A stretch of 64,000 nt of DNA from Cryobacterium luteum (GCF_900110125.1 NZ_FOCN01000004.1:207400-271399), one strand, 5' to 3'; counted from the first letter of the stretch, positions 18,502 through 29,213 are shown. The notes: generated by a model from the letters alone, not told the origin. A program made the numbers and translations.

Positions 18502-19674
18502 TTGTCTCACACCGAATTGTCCCAACCTGAGTCCGGAGGCCTATCCGGCAGGAATTGCAGGGCTGACGCATCCGCTTCAGCACACGAGCACGACGAGGTG
18601 CTGTTGCAGCGTAACGGACCGCTGGCCTGCATTATCCTGAACCGGCCGAAGGCCCTCAACGCCCTCACCCACGACATGATCCGCAGCATCGCCGCAGCGC
18701 TCACCGAGTGGGCCGATGACGACGCCGTGCAGACCGTGCTGCTCACCGGAAGCGGCGACCGCGCCCTGTGCGCCGGCGGAGACATCGTCTCGATCTACCG
18801 CGACGCGCGCACCGATCCAGACGAGAACGCCCGATTCTGGGCCGACGAGTACACCCTCAACGCGCAGATCAAGCGCTACCCCAAACCGTTTGTCGCCCTG
18901 ATGGACCGCATCGTGCTCGGCGGCGGAGTGGGCCTCTCCGGCCACGCCTCCCACCGGGTCGTGACCGAACGCACCAAACTCGGCATGCCCGAAACCACCA
19001 TCGGCTTCGTGCCCGACGTCGGCGGAACCTACCTGTACACGCGCACCCCCGGCGAACTCGGTACCCACCTCGCCCTCACCGCGGCAACCATGACCGGCGC
19101 CGACGCGATCGCGCTCGGCCTCGCCGACAGCTTCATCGACTCCGCCCGGCTCGAGTCTCTTGTCGACGACCTCAAACGGATGCCCGCTGCCGCCGCGATA
19201 ACCCAGCTCGCCTCCCCGGCACCCCCGGCACCGCTCCTGACCGAACGAGTGTGGATTGACGAGTGCTATGCCGGAGCTGACCTGCCGACGATCATCGGCA
19301 GATTGCAGCAGTCGCCCGTCTCCGTCGCCCGCGATGCGGCAAAAAGCATTCTGGCCAAATCGCCGACCGCCGTCACCGTCACCCTGGAAGCCCTCCGCCG
19401 TGCCCGTGCTCTCGACACCCTCGAAGACGTCCTCGAGCAGGAATACCGGGTGTCCCTGCGCATGGTGGCGGGCCACGACGTGATCGAGGGCATTCGCGCG
19501 CAGGTCGTCGACAAGGACCGCAACCCGTCCTGGCAGCCGAGCACCCTCACCGCGGTGAGCGACGCCGACGTGCAGGCGCACTTCGCACCGCTCGGGGAGC
19601 GCGAGCTGCGCCTGCCGCGGGCAGTGACCACCGACCGAGAGCACCAACCCACCGAACGAAAGGCCACCGCGTGA
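18502..19674 (+). CDS. 3-hydroxyisobutyryl-CoA hydrolase / enoyl-CoA hydratase family
   Basis: A 390-aa crotonase-fold protein. The long form and the motifs [49 protein letters not shown] and [20 protein letters not shown] match 3-hydroxyisobutyryl-CoA hydrolases of valine degradation rather than short enoyl-CoA hydratases. The TTG start at 18502 is supported by GGAAAGG 6 nt upstream; an ORF extension to 18340 lacks a ribosome site and looks non-coding. The stop overlaps the next start as GTGA, so the two genes are translationally coupled. Together they fit valine and fatty-acid catabolism. Confidence 0.87.
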   Translation: MSHTELSQPESGGLSGRNCRADASASAHEHDEVLLQRNGPLACIILNRPKALNALTHDMIRSIAAALTEWADDDAVQTVLLTGSGDRALCAGGDIVSIYRDARTDPDENARFWADEYTLNAQIKRYPKPFVALMDRIVLGGGVGLSGHASHRVVTERTKLGMPETTIGFVPDVGGTYLYTRTPGELGTHLALTAATMTGADAIALGLADSFIDSARLESLVDDLKRMPAAAAITQLASPAPPAPLLTERVWIDECYAGADLPTIIGRLQQSPVSVARDAAKSILAKSPTAVTVTLEALRRARALDTLEDVLEQEYRVSLRMVAGHDVIEGIRAQVVDKDRNPSWQPSTLTAVSDADVQAHFAPLGERELRLPRAVTTDREHQPTERKATA

Positions 19675-20474
19675 GCGACACGAGCACAGACACCACCACA
19701 GACTCCTACGACAACATCCTGCTGGAGCGCCACGGCCGGGTCGGCGTCATCACCCTCAACCGCCCCAAGGCGCTGAACGCCCTCAACTTCGCCACCATGC
19801 AGAACGTCGTCGATGCTGCCACCCGGCTCGACGCCGACCCCGCGATCGGTGCAATCATCATCACCGGTTCGGAGCGAGCCTTCGCCGCCGGCGCCGACAT
19901 CAAGGAGATGTCGACGATGAGCTACATGGACATGTACCTGAACGACTGGTTCGCCGGCTGGGACCGCCTGGCCGCCGTGCGCACCCCGGTGATCGCCGCG
20001 GTCTCCGGTCACGCCCTCGGCGGAGGCTGCGAACTGGCCCTGATCTGCGACTTCATCATCGCCTCCGACACCGCCACCTTCGGCCAGCCGGAGATCAAGC
20101 TCGGCGTCATTCCCGGCATGGGCGGATCCCAACGCCTCACCCGCGCCGTCGGCAAGGCCAAGGCGATGGAGATGATCCTCACCGGTCGCACCATCAATGC
20201 CGTCGAAGCCGAACGCGCCGGCCTGGTCGCTCGCATCGTGCCGGCAGCCGACCTGCAAGCGGATGCCCTGAAAACCGCTACAGACATCGCGGCGAAATCG
20301 GCGCCGATCGCCATGCTCGCCAAGGAGGTCGTGAACGCGGCGTACGAGTCGACGCTGAGCAGCGGCATCCACTTGGAACGTCGCCTGTTCCACTCGGTGT
20401 TCGCCACCGATGACCAGAGCGAGGGCATGGCTGCCTTCGTCGAGAAGCGCACGCCGGTCTTCACGAACCGCTAG
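19671..20474 (+). CDS. Enoyl-CoA hydratase
   Basis: A 267-aa crotonase of normal length that hydrates trans-2-enoyl-CoA to 3-hydroxyacyl-CoA. The oxyanion-hole segments [11 protein letters not shown] and [13 protein letters not shown] are present, and both catalytic glutamates are found (GGCELAL and [16 protein letters not shown]). It starts at GTG 19671 in a GTGA overlap with the preceding hydrolase. Its 3' end overlaps the convergent response regulator by 4 bp. It probably acts in short-chain acyl-CoA or valine breakdown. Confidence 0.93.
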   Translation: MSDTSTDTTTDSYDNILLERHGRVGVITLNRPKALNALNFATMQNVVDAATRLDADPAIGAIIITGSERAFAAGADIKEMSTMSYMDMYLNDWFAGWDRLAAVRTPVIAAVSGHALGGGCELALICDFIIASDTATFGQPEIKLGVIPGMGGSQRLTRAVGKAKAMEMILTGRTINAVEAERAGLVARIVPAADLQADALKTATDIAAKSAPIAMLAKEVVNAAYESTLSSGIHLERRLFHSVFATDDQSEGMAAFVEKRTPVFTNR

Positions 20475-21187
20475 CGCGCGCTCTTCCAGCTGTACTCGTT
20501 CTCGGGCCGACCCGGCGTTCCGTAACGCGGTGCGCGCAGCACGAGGCCCATGTCGGCGAGATACTCCAGGTAACGCCGCGCCGTCACCCGCGACAGGCCG
20601 AGCGGTTCCATGAGCTCGCTCGCCGACACCGGCGCGACCTGAGCCTGCAGGTAGGAGACCACCGGGGTCAGGGTCGAATCAGACAGCCCCTTGGGCCGGG
20701 GAATATCGGTGGGCGCGCGCAGGCTCGCGAACGCATGATCGACCGCTGACTGCGTCACAACGGATGCCTGCGCGTTCAGCTCCGCACGAAAGTCCCGGTA
20801 GCTGGTCAATTTCGTGGCGAAAGTCGAGTAGGTGAACGGTTTGATCAGGTACTGCACGACCCCGGCTGCGATCGCCCCGCGCACGTTGTCGAGGTCGCGC
20901 ACCGCGGTGATCGCAATGATGTCGGTGGCCAGACCGGCCGCGCGGATGCGCCGACTCACGTCGAGCCCGTGGCTGTCGGGCAGGTTCATGTCCATCAGCA
21001 CGAGGTCGATCGGTGTGCCGGCCGAGGCAGCCGCCGCGACCCGGCGAAACGCATCTTGCCCGGTGCGGGCCGTACCGACGAGCTCGAAACCGGCGAGACG
21101 ACCGACATAGACGGCGTGCGCCTCGGCGGCGAGCGATTCGTCCTCGACGACGAGCACACGAATGAGCGGCAGAGCGGCCTCAGTCAT
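20471..21187 (-). CDS. Response regulator, CitB/DctR family
   Basis: A 238-aa regulator with an N-terminal receiver domain (VLVVEDE acidic pair, phosphoaccepting aspartate in [11 protein letters not shown], lysine in YLIKPF). The C-terminal half has a CitB-type winged helix-turn-helix ([29 protein letters not shown]). It is translated just after the histidine kinase with an 8-bp overlap. It is expected to activate the divergent dicarboxylate symporter gene. Confidence 0.92.
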   Translation of the reverse strand: MTEAALPLIRVLVVEDESLAAEAHAVYVGRLAGFELVGTARTGQDAFRRVAAAASAGTPIDLVLMDMNLPDSHGLDVSRRIRAAGLATDIIAITAVRDLDNVRGAIAAGVVQYLIKPFTYSTFATKLTSYRDFRAELNAQASVVTQSAVDHAFASLRAPTDIPRPKGLSDSTLTPVVSYLQAQVAPVSASELMEPLGLSRVTARRYLEYLADMGLVLRAPRYGTPGRPENEYSWKSAR

Positions 21188-22838
21188 GATCGACCGCCAC
21201 CGGCGAAACGGTCGGCCACAGAGCGGCCGGAATGGTCACCGTGAAGACGGCGCCCTCGCGACGCCCGATGGTGAGCGTGCCGCCGAGGCGGGTCACCGCC
21301 TGCCGCACCAGCGCCAGACCGAGCCCGCGGCCACCGATCGAGCGACCCACCGAGCCGCCACCCTTGGTGCTGAAGCCGAGCCGCAGCACGTCGTCGATGA
21401 CATCGAGTGCCACACCCGCTCCGCTGTCGGCGACCTCGATCGTGACGGCCTGCTCGGTCGATGACACCGTGACCGACACCCGCCGGGGGGCGGCGCCGGC
21501 GGCCGCCGCGTCGAGGGCATTGTCGACCAGGTTGCCCAGTACGGTCACGAGATCCTGGATCGACAACCCCGACTGGGCCAGGGTGCCCGACGCGCTGACC
21601 GTCAGGGTGACCCCGAGCTCATTGGCCTGCGCCGACTTTCCCATGATCAGTGCGCTGATCACGGGTTCATCGACCGAACCGACCATTTCATCGGCGAGTT
21701 GCTGGCTTAACTCAAGATCGGCCGTGGCGAATTCGAGGGCCTCGTGCGTGCGACCGAGTTCCATGAGCGACACGATCGTGTGCAATCGATTGGAATGCTC
21801 GTGGGTCTGTGCCCGCAAGGCGTCGGAAAGAGTCTGCATGGACTGCAATTCGCTGCCCAGGTTCTGTAGATCGGTGTGGTCACGAATCGTGGCCACGAAA
21901 CCCATCGGCTTTCCGCCGGCGATCGAGGTGGATGGGGCCAGGGCCGGTTCCTGGTTGACCACGAGCACCCGGGTACCGGTGAGATGGATCTCGTCGTGCG
22001 CGGTGCGGCCGCTCTGCAACAACTCTCCAAGGCTCGGCGGCAGGCTCAAATCGGCCAGCGCCGGCGGGGCAGTGGTACTGCCCGCCGTCGGCCGCGGCGG
22101 AATGCCGAGCAACCGCGCCGCCTGATCGTTATAGAGCACGAGGTCTCCGTGTAGATCGACCAGCACGAGCCCCTCCCGCACGGAGTGCAGCACCGAATCG
22201 TAGTAAACGAACAGCTGAGCGAGATGTTCAGGGCCCCAGCCGAGCGTCACGCGGCGCAGATAGCGCCCGATCAGCCAGGTCACCACGGAGCCCGACGCGA
22301 GCAAACCGAGCGCCAGACCGAGCACCGATGGGAGACGGGCGTTCAGGGCAATCGTGATGTTCGACGTCGTGGTGCCCACCGCGACGAGGCCGCGCACGGT
22401 GCCGTCGGCATCCGTTATCGGCACCACGGCACGAACGGATGGCCCGAGCGTTCCGGTGCTGATTTCCGTGAAGGCCGTTCCCGACAACGCCGGTTCGATC
22501 GCACCGATATAGTCTTTGCCGATTTCCGTCGCCGTGGGGTGGGTCCAGCGGGTGCGGTCCGGGGCCATGATCGTGATGAAGTCGAGTCCGGCATCCTTGG
22601 TCAGCGCAAGGGCGTATGGCTGCAGAGACGCGCTCGGATCGACCGATGTGCTCGCGGTGAGCACGAGGGGACTGTCGGCTATGGCGGTGGCGACCGCGAG
22701 CATGCGGCTGCTGGTCTCGTCGTAGCCGCGATCGCGGGCATCGACGAAAAAGGCCGTTCCGACGAAGACGGTGAGCACCACGATGAACAGGGCGTGCGCG
22801 AGGAACAGCCGCCGGGCAATGCTCCATTCCCTGCGCAC
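21180..22838 (-). CDS. Sensor histidine kinase, CitA/DcuS family
   Basis: A 552-aa membrane kinase. Helix 1 (about 10-35, FLAHALFIVVLTVFVGTAFFV) and helix 2 (LALGLLASGSVVTWLIGRYL) flank an extracytoplasmic PAS/Cache-like sensor. A cytoplasmic PAS domain, the phosphoacceptor region EHSNRLHTIVSLMELG and a HATPase domain (N box NLVDNALDAA, DSGAGV, GRGLGLALVRQ) follow. GTG 22838 has GAGAGG 6 nt upstream; an upstream GTG at 22907 would add 23 residues. CitA/DcuS kinases sense C4-dicarboxylates or citrate outside the cell, which agrees with the divergent symporter. Confidence 0.92.
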   Translation of the reverse strand: MRREWSIARRLFLAHALFIVVLTVFVGTAFFVDARDRGYDETSSRMLAVATAIADSPLVLTASTSVDPSASLQPYALALTKDAGLDFITIMAPDRTRWTHPTATEIGKDYIGAIEPALSGTAFTEISTGTLGPSVRAVVPITDADGTVRGLVAVGTTTSNITIALNARLPSVLGLALGLLASGSVVTWLIGRYLRRVTLGWGPEHLAQLFVYYDSVLHSVREGLVLVDLHGDLVLYNDQAARLLGIPPRPTAGSTTAPPALADLSLPPSLGELLQSGRTAHDEIHLTGTRVLVVNQEPALAPSTSIAGGKPMGFVATIRDHTDLQNLGSELQSMQTLSDALRAQTHEHSNRLHTIVSLMELGRTHEALEFATADLELSQQLADEMVGSVDEPVISALIMGKSAQANELGVTLTVSASGTLAQSGLSIQDLVTVLGNLVDNALDAAAAGAAPRRVSVTVSSTEQAVTIEVADSGAGVALDVIDDVLRLGFSTKGGGSVGRSIGGRGLGLALVRQAVTRLGGTLTIGRREGAVFTVTIPAALWPTVSPVAVDHD

Positions 22839-22974
22839 TAACGGCCTCTCTCGTGGGTTCGTGAACAATATGACCGCAACCGTGCATACAGGAGCCGCAG
22901 CGGGCACTGTGGAACGAATCGCAGCAGCCGGAGCCCGTGGTGGGCCAGGTTAAGCCTAGACATAGGAGTCTGAC

Positions 22975-24381
22975 ATGGCATCGACGCCATCAACCCGTAC
23001 TAAATCTAACAAATCTGGCAAGCCCAAGAAGAGAATCGACTCGTCGCACTACCTCTACATGGCCGTCATCATCGCCGTCGTGCTCGGTATCGTCGTCGGA
23101 CTGGTCTGGGGCGGCGAAAAGGGCTTCGCCGTATCGCTCAAGCCACTCGGTGACCTGTTCATCGCCCTGATCAGGATGATGATCGCCCCGATCATCTTCT
23201 GCACGATCATTCTCGGTATTGGCTCGATCGCCAAGGCCGCCACCGTCGGTAAGATCGGCGGACTGGCCCTGGGTTACTTTCTGATCATGTCGACCTTCGC
23301 GCTCGGTATCGGCCTTGTCGTAGGCAACATGATCCACCCGGGTGAGGGAATCAACCTCTCGGACGCCACGTACGAAGCCACCGAATCCGCCGACACCCAG
23401 TCGTTCCTGCTCGGAATCGTGCCCACCACCCTGTTCTCGTCGCTGACCAGCGGCAACATTCTGCAGACACTCATGGTGGCTCTGATCGCCGGTTTCGCTC
23501 TGCAGCGCATGGGGCCGGCCGGCAAGCCGATTCTCGAGGGAATCGCCCACGTTCAGGCCCTGGTCTTCCGCATTCTCATCATGGTCATGTGGCTCGCCCC
23601 GATCGGCGCCTTCGGCGCGATCGCCGCCGTCGTCGGCGCTACCGGCATTCAGGCCGTGATCAGTTTGTTCACCCTGATGGTCGCGTTCTACATCACCTGC
23701 ATCGTCTTCATCGTGGTCATCCTCGGCGGACTGCTCAAGCTCGTCACCGGTGTGAACATCTTCAAGCTGATGCGTTACCTCGGCCGCGAATACCTGCTGA
23801 TCGTGTCGACCTCGTCCTCAGAGGCCGCCCTGCCGCGACTCATCGCGAAGATGGAACACCTCGGCATCTCCAAGCCCGTCGTGGGCGTGACCGTGCCCAC
23901 CGGCTACTCGTTCAACCTCGACGGCACCGCTATCTACCTCACCATGGCGTCGCTGTTCATCGCCAATGCGCTCGGCCAGCCGCTCGCCCTCGGCGAGCAG
24001 ATCGGCCTGCTCGTCTTCATGATCATCGCGAGCAAGGGAGCCGCCGGAGTTTCCGGCGCCGGCCTCGCTACCCTGGCCGCCGGACTGCAGGCCCACGCCC
24101 CGCAGCTCGTCGGCGGTGTCGGCTTCATCGTGGGCATCGACCGATTCATGTCCGAAGCCCGTGCGCTGACCAACTTCACCGGCAACGCCGTCGCAACCGT
24201 CATGATCGGCTCCTGGACCAAGGAGATGGACCGCGTGCAGGTGGACCGCGTGCTCGACAAGCTCGAACCGTTCGACGAGCGCACCATGCTCACCCACGGT
24301 CACGTGAGCGCCGCCGACACGCAGCGCAGCAATGAGAAGGCAGCGCAGTCCGAAGTTTTGGAGCGCGCCCAGCTGAAATAG
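22975..24381 (+). CDS. dctA: C4-dicarboxylate:cation symporter (DctA/GltP type)
   Basis: A 468-aa member of the dicarboxylate/amino acid:cation symporter family. Hallmarks are the serine-rich hairpin STSSSEAALPRL, VPTGYSFNLDGTAIYLTMASLFIA and NFTGNAVATVMIG. It imports succinate, fumarate or malate (glutamate is possible) with Na+ or H+. An AGGAGT ribosome site lies upstream of the ATG. It is divergent from the CitA/CitB-type two-component pair, which probably controls it, and a strong terminator follows. Confidence 0.92.
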   Translation: MASTPSTRTKSNKSGKPKKRIDSSHYLYMAVIIAVVLGIVVGLVWGGEKGFAVSLKPLGDLFIALIRMMIAPIIFCTIILGIGSIAKAATVGKIGGLALGYFLIMSTFALGIGLVVGNMIHPGEGINLSDATYEATESADTQSFLLGIVPTTLFSSLTSGNILQTLMVALIAGFALQRMGPAGKPILEGIAHVQALVFRILIMVMWLAPIGAFGAIAAVVGATGIQAVISLFTLMVAFYITCIVFIVVILGGLLKLVTGVNIFKLMRYLGREYLLIVSTSSSEAALPRLIAKMEHLGISKPVVGVTVPTGYSFNLDGTAIYLTMASLFIANALGQPLALGEQIGLLVFMIIASKGAAGVSGAGLATLAAGLQAHAPQLVGGVGFIVGIDRFMSEARALTNFTGNAVATVMIGSWTKEMDRVQVDRVLDKLEPFDERTMLTHGHVSAADTQRSNEKAAQSEVLERAQLK

Positions 24382-24403
24382 CGCGCGCTACTAGACTCAC
24401 GCT

Positions 24404-24447
24404 AAGGGTGTCGTCCGGAGGAATCCTCCCGGGCGGCACCCCTTTTG
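24404..24447 (+). terminator. Rho-independent terminator of dctA
   Basis: AAGGGTGTCGTCCGGAGG pairs, with small mismatches, with CCTCCCGGGCGGCACCCCTT across a 3-nt loop and ends in TTTT. It lies 22 nt after the dctA stop. Confidence 0.88.
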
Positions 24448-24719
24448 TCTCTCGGTTTCGGCCTGCCTAAATATCAGTGTGTTAGGATTGTTTACGGTCT
24501 TACAACCCTTCACCAGGACGCGCATGCGTAGCCCCCATTTGAGATGGGACGGCCGCCTTCGTATGGTGAGGTGCCGACGGACGCGATCCCATGATTGCTC
24601 CACGCCCGCGCTGAATCACTGAACGCGTCTGGGCTGCTCGGTGCCTACCCGTCCGACAAGAGAGCATGTCGCTTCGTCAGCCGTGAAATCGACTACGTTC
24701 GACGTGCACCGGAGAACAC

Positions 24720-26042
24720 GTGACCGAGAGTATTCCTCGTCCAGCCACCATTGCCGTCAAGGCAGATCACCTCTACAAAGCATTCGGGCGCCGCCCGCAC
24801 GAGATCGTCAAGAAACTCAAGGCGGGCAAGAGCCGCGCCGAGATCTCGAACCTCGGAGTCGCCGCCGTCATCGACGCCTCCTTCGAGGTTAAGAAGGGCG
24901 AGATCTTCGTCGTCATGGGCCTGTCCGGTTCGGGCAAATCAACCCTTATCCGCATGCTCAACGGCCTGTGGGACACCACATCGGGCACTGTGACCGTCGG
25001 CGGCACCGACATCACCGGCGTCTCCGCCAGAGACCTGCGCGACGTACGTCGCAAGAGCATCTCCATGGTGTTCCAGCACTTCGCCCTGCTGCCGCACCGC
25101 ACGGTGATCGACAACGTCGCCTACGGGCTTGAAATTCAGGGCATGGGTCGCACCGAACGCCTCGCCAAAGCCCAGACGATCATCGACCTGGTCGGCCTCG
25201 CCGGCTGGGCCGACAACTCGCCGTCCGAGCTGTCGGGAGGGATGCAGCAGCGCGTCGGCCTCGGCCGTGCCCTCGCCGCCGACACCGACGTGCTGCTCAT
25301 GGACGAAGCGTTCAGCGCCCTCGACCCGCTGATTCGCCGAGAAATGCAGGAGCAGCTGATCGAGCTGCAGGCCGCTCTCGGCAAAACGATCATCTTCATC
25401 ACCCACGACCTCAACGAGGCCATGTTCCTCGGCGACCGCATCGCGGTCATGCGCGACGGCCGCATCGTGCAGATCGGCACGCCGGAGGAGATTCTCACCG
25501 ACCCGGCCAACGACTACGTGGCCCAGTTCGTGCAGGACGTCGACCGAGCCCGCGTGCTTACCGCCGCGAGCGTGATGGAACCGGTGCGTTCGGTCATCAC
25601 CAAGACGGCCGGCCCCAGGGCCGCGCTGCGCACGATGCGCGACCTGCAGACATCCGTCACCTTCGTACTCAACCGCGACCGCAGCTTCGCCGGGATCGTG
25701 CGTGACCGCGACGTGCTGGGGCTCGTCAAAAACGGCGAGACCGACCTGCGCGGCATCATTCGGGACGACGCCACCTCGGTGCTGCCCGAAACCGCGCTGG
25801 TCGACCTGGTCGAGCCGTCGGTGGGGAGCGAACTGCCCATAGCCGTCGTCGACGAGAAGAACCGCCTGCTCGGTGTGATTCCGCGGGTGACCCTGCTGGC
25901 CGCCATCGGCAACGTGAACACCAACACCGGCGCCCTGCCCATCGTGATGCCGCCGGCCACGATTTCGATCAGCCAGATCACGAAGATTCTGGGCGACACC
26001 GCCGAAGATATGCCCATCGACGCCGAAGGAGTCCGCGCATGA
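24720..26042 (+). CDS. proV: Glycine betaine/proline ABC importer, ATP-binding protein
   Basis: A 440-aa ProV/OpuAA ATPase. Walker A is GLSGSGKST, the Q-loop VFQHFALLPHRTV, the signature LSGGMQQRVGLGRAL and Walker B DVLLMDEAFSALD, followed by the switch histidine in THD. The C-terminal 120 residues form a CBS-domain pair, as in osmotically gated OpuA. The GTG start has CGGAG just upstream. The stop overlaps the permease start (ATGA). The system imports compatible solutes such as betaine at high osmolarity. Confidence 0.95.
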   Translation: MTESIPRPATIAVKADHLYKAFGRRPHEIVKKLKAGKSRAEISNLGVAAVIDASFEVKKGEIFVVMGLSGSGKSTLIRMLNGLWDTTSGTVTVGGTDITGVSARDLRDVRRKSISMVFQHFALLPHRTVIDNVAYGLEIQGMGRTERLAKAQTIIDLVGLAGWADNSPSELSGGMQQRVGLGRALAADTDVLLMDEAFSALDPLIRREMQEQLIELQAALGKTIIFITHDLNEAMFLGDRIAVMRDGRIVQIGTPEEILTDPANDYVAQFVQDVDRARVLTAASVMEPVRSVITKTAGPRAALRTMRDLQTSVTFVLNRDRSFAGIVRDRDVLGLVKNGETDLRGIIRDDATSVLPETALVDLVEPSVGSELPIAVVDEKNRLLGVIPRVTLLAAIGNVNTNTGALPIVMPPATISISQITKILGDTAEDMPIDAEGVRA

Positions 26043-26974
26043 CCGACTTTCGCCTACCCCTGGGTTCCCTCGTTGAATCCTTCGTCGACTACATCACCGA
26101 CACCTTCGGCTTCATCTTCGACTTCATCCGCGCCCTGTTCGCCGGCGCCTACGACGGGGTCGAAATTCTGCTCGGTGCACCGCCGTTCTGGGCGATCATG
26201 CTTGTGCTCGGGGTTCTCGCGTTCGGTATCCGCGGCTGGAAGTTTGCCGTTGGCACCATCGTCGGCTTGCTCGTCATTCTTGGGGTGGACCAGTGGGACA
26301 ACGCCATGGATACCCTCGCCCTCGTGCTCGTGGCGAGTGTGCTGGCGATTGCGCTCAGCGTTCCGCTCGGCATCCTCGCGGCCAAGTCCACGCTCGCCTC
26401 GAACATCATTCGCCCGGTGCTGGACTTCATGCAGACCATGCCGGCGTTCGTCTACCTCATTCCAGCACTCATCCTGTTTCGCATCGGGGTGGTACCCGGA
26501 ATCGTCGCGACCATCATCTTCGCGATGGCCCCCGGCGTGCGCCTGACCGAGCTGGGCATTCGCAGCGTCGATAAAGAGGTGGTTGAGGCCGGCCAGGCCT
26601 TCGGCGCATCGCCGTGGCGCATCCTGCGTCAAATTCAACTGCCGTTGGCGACCCCGACCATCATGGCCGGCATCAACCAGGTCATCATGCTCTCGCTCTC
26701 CATGGTCGTCATCTCCGGCCTGGTCGGAGCGGGCGGGCTCGGCGCGCAGGTCATCGCGAGCCTGAATCGCATCGACATCGCCCTCGGATTCGAAGCCGGG
26801 CTGGCCGTGGTGATTCTCGCGATCTTCCTCGACCGCATCACGGCGTCACTCGGCAGCAGCGAATCGGCGGGCTTCTTTGGCAGCCTTCGCCGCGTTCTGC
26901 GGGCCCGCCGAGTGACGGATGCCGCGGCATCCGCTCCCCGCACCGCCAGCGCACCGCAGCCCTCTCGCGTCTGA
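26039..26974 (+). CDS. proW: Glycine betaine/proline ABC importer, permease
   Basis: A 311-aa inner membrane permease with about six to seven helices. The ABC permease EAA loop is visible as VVEAGQAFGASPWRILRQIQLPLATPTIMAGINQ. It overlaps proV by 4 bp and precedes the lipoprotein-type binding protein by 126 bp. The alanine/serine-rich C-terminal tail is probably cytoplasmic. Confidence 0.95.
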   Translation: MTDFRLPLGSLVESFVDYITDTFGFIFDFIRALFAGAYDGVEILLGAPPFWAIMLVLGVLAFGIRGWKFAVGTIVGLLVILGVDQWDNAMDTLALVLVASVLAIALSVPLGILAAKSTLASNIIRPVLDFMQTMPAFVYLIPALILFRIGVVPGIVATIIFAMAPGVRLTELGIRSVDKEVVEAGQAFGASPWRILRQIQLPLATPTIMAGINQVIMLSLSMVVISGLVGAGGLGAQVIASLNRIDIALGFEAGLAVVILAIFLDRITASLGSSESAGFFGSLRRVLRARRVTDAAASAPRTASAPQPSRV

Positions 26975-27100
26975 CGCGATCATTCTGACGCACCTCACAG
27001 ATTTACGGATGCGTCCGCATCCGTTTCACAGTGCGGCTCACGCCGTATGCACCTCGAGTCAACCCAGTCACCCACAGCAGGTGGCACGAAAGGAAGACCT

Positions 27101-27997
27101 ATGAAGAACCGCTCCACATCAATTCTCGCTCTGGGCGCCGTCGGCATTCTGGCCCTCACCGGCTGCGCCGCCTCCGGGGAGACCGAAACCGTCGGCAACG
27201 GCAACGATGACAACAAGGACATGTCCATTGCCGTGTTCAACGGTTGGGACGAAGGCATCGCCGCGTCGCACCTGTGGAAGGCCATTCTCGAGGAGAAGGG
27301 CTACAGCGTTGAACTCGAGTACGCCGACCCGGCTCCGGTGTACCTCGGCCTGTCCGAGGGCGACTACGACCTCAGCATGGACGTCTGGCTGCCCGTCACC
27401 CACGCGTCCTACCTCGAAGAGTACGGCGACGACATGATCGACCTCGGTGCCTGGAACGAGGAGTCACGCAACGCCATCGCAGTCAACGCCGATGCCCCGA
27501 TCGATTCGCTCGAGGAACTCGCGGCCAACGCCGACCTGTTCGGCAACCGCATCGTCGGCATCGAGCCCGGCGCCGGCCTGACCGAAGCCACGACCGACAA
27601 CGTCATCCCCGGCTACGGCCTCGAGGGCATGGAATACCTGACCTCGTCGACGGCGGCCATGCTGACCGAGTTGCAGACGGCCACCGATAACGGCGAGAAC
27701 ATCGTTGTGACCCTGTGGGAGCCGCACTGGGCGTACGGTGTGTTTCCGCTCAAGAACCTCGAGGACCCGCAGGGCGCCCTCGGCGGTGTCGAGAGCATCC
27801 ACTCCTACGCCAAGAGCGACTTCAAGACCGACTTCCCGACGGCTGCCGGCTGGGTTGAAGGCTTCGAGATGGATCTCGACCTGCTGTACTCGCTCGAGAA
27901 CGCCATGTTCGTCGACTACGAGGGCCAGGACTACGAGCCCATCGTCGCCCAGTGGATCGAAGACAACCGGGAGTACGTGGACGGCCTCACCAGCTAG
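27101..27997 (+). CDS. proX: Glycine betaine-binding lipoprotein
   Basis: A 298-aa substrate-binding protein (OpuAC/ProX family). A lipoprotein signal ends in LALTGC, so C22 is lipidated and the protein sits on the outer face of the membrane. Tryptophan-rich patches (FNGWDEGIAASHLW, DVWLPVTH, LWEPHWAYG) fit the aromatic cage that holds quaternary ammonium groups. ATG 27101 has AAAGGAAG upstream; an earlier in-frame start at 27047 would hide the signal peptide. A bidirectional terminator follows. Confidence 0.95.
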   Translation: MKNRSTSILALGAVGILALTGCAASGETETVGNGNDDNKDMSIAVFNGWDEGIAASHLWKAILEEKGYSVELEYADPAPVYLGLSEGDYDLSMDVWLPVTHASYLEEYGDDMIDLGAWNEESRNAIAVNADAPIDSLEELAANADLFGNRIVGIEPGAGLTEATTDNVIPGYGLEGMEYLTSSTAAMLTELQTATDNGENIVVTLWEPHWAYGVFPLKNLEDPQGALGGVESIHSYAKSDFKTDFPTAAGWVEGFEMDLDLLYSLENAMFVDYEGQDYEPIVAQWIEDNREYVDGLTS

Positions 27998-28017
27998 TCA
28001 CTGACCTTCTGAACCAC

Positions 28018-28049
28018 GAACGGCCCGCATCCTCGGATGCGGGCCGTTC
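28018..28049. terminator. Bidirectional terminator between proX and the FKBP gene
   Basis: GAACGGCCCGCATCC (28018-28032) and GGATGCGGGCCGTTC (28035-28049) are perfect 15-bp arms separated by only TC. It lies between convergent genes. Confidence 0.85.
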
Positions 28050-28066
28050 TGCTTGAAACTGTGATG

Positions 28067-29059
28067 CTAGGCCTCCGGGCCGCCAGCGACGGCGAGAATG
28101 TCGATCACGAACACGAGCGTATCCGTGCCCGAAATACCCTGGGTGCCCTCGGCGCCATAGCCGAACTCCGGCGGAATGACGGCGATGACTTGGGAACCGA
28201 CGGTCTGGCCGACGAGTGCCTGGGTGAAGCCGGCGATCACGCCGCCGGTCGGGAAGACGGCGTACGGAGCGCTGCCCCACGACGAATCAAAGGTCTCACC
28301 GGTTGCCCAGAGGGCTCCGGTGTACGCGACGGCCACGCTCGCACCGTCGGTGACGACCTCGCCATCGCCCTTCTTGAGGGTGGAGATCTTCAGATCGGCG
28401 GGAGCATCCGTCGCGGGAATCGTGATGGTCGGAGCTCCGTCGTCGGCGAGAGCCACGGTGGGGAAGCCGTCTTCGACGGGCTGGTCGTCACCAGACGCCT
28501 GTGTCGGCACGTCGGCGATCACTTTGATGACGTCCATGACAAAAACGACGGGATCGCCGACGGCCACGCCGGTGGTCTCCTGGTCGGCGAAGGCATCCGC
28601 TGCGGTGCTCACGGTCACGATGCGGTCGCCCTCGACGGCGCAGTTCGCTGACCGCACGAGACCGTGCAGCAGGCCGGTGTCATTGATCGGAATGACGAGG
28701 CTGGCTCCGTCGGTGGAGTAGGTCGTCGCCTGCACGAGTTCGTCGGTCTTGGCGTTGTACAGGGTGATCGCGACCTCGACGATCGAGTCCTTCTTAGCCG
28801 TGTCGGTTCCGGTTCCCTCGATCGCGACCGTGCGTTCGGTGGCCGAGGGCTCGAGCGGAGCGTCGATCGAGATATCGAGGGGAGCGCCGAAATCACCGGT
28901 GACCTTCACGCTGTCCGAGAGCTTTCCCGGCTCCGTGCAGTCCGCCGAAGGGGAACTGGCGGCCGCAGCATCCGTTGCTTTGGGGGTGTCGCTGGTGCCG
29001 CAAGCGGTGAGCGCGAGCGTGAGTCCCACAATGGTGAGCAGGGCGGGAATTTTCGACAC
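28067..29059 (-). CDS. FKBP-type peptidyl-prolyl isomerase lipoprotein
   Basis: A 330-aa exported protein with a lipoprotein signal ending LALTAC (C20 lipidated). The C-terminal domain (about 230-328) has clear FKBP motifs: VAYTGALWATGETFDSSW, VIAGFTQALVGQTVGSQV and IPPEFGYGAEG. The middle of the protein (about 45-190) has the spacing of a second, degenerate FKBP-like domain without the signature residues. It likely assists folding of exported proteins at the membrane surface. It is monocistronic, convergent with proX. Confidence 0.88.
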   Translation of the reverse strand: MSKIPALLTIVGLTLALTACGTSDTPKATDAAAASSPSADCTEPGKLSDSVKVTGDFGAPLDISIDAPLEPSATERTVAIEGTGTDTAKKDSIVEVAITLYNAKTDELVQATTYSTDGASLVIPINDTGLLHGLVRSANCAVEGDRIVTVSTAADAFADQETTGVAVGDPVVFVMDVIKVIADVPTQASGDDQPVEDGFPTVALADDGAPTITIPATDAPADLKISTLKKGDGEVVTDGASVAVAYTGALWATGETFDSSWGSAPYAVFPTGGVIAGFTQALVGQTVGSQVIAVIPPEFGYGAEGTQGISGTDTLVFVIDILAVAGGPEA

Positions 29060-29213
29060 GGGGCCTCTTTCGAGTACGTAGCTGCGGGCAGGCGATCAAT
29101 GCGGTGAAGGCGGTGTGGCTCGACGAGCCAAGTCCTTACTCTGCCACGCCTCGCCTATGAAGGGGCTGAGTGGATGCCGCGTGGCTGATTGAAACTGCGC
29201 CGCAGAAGAACGC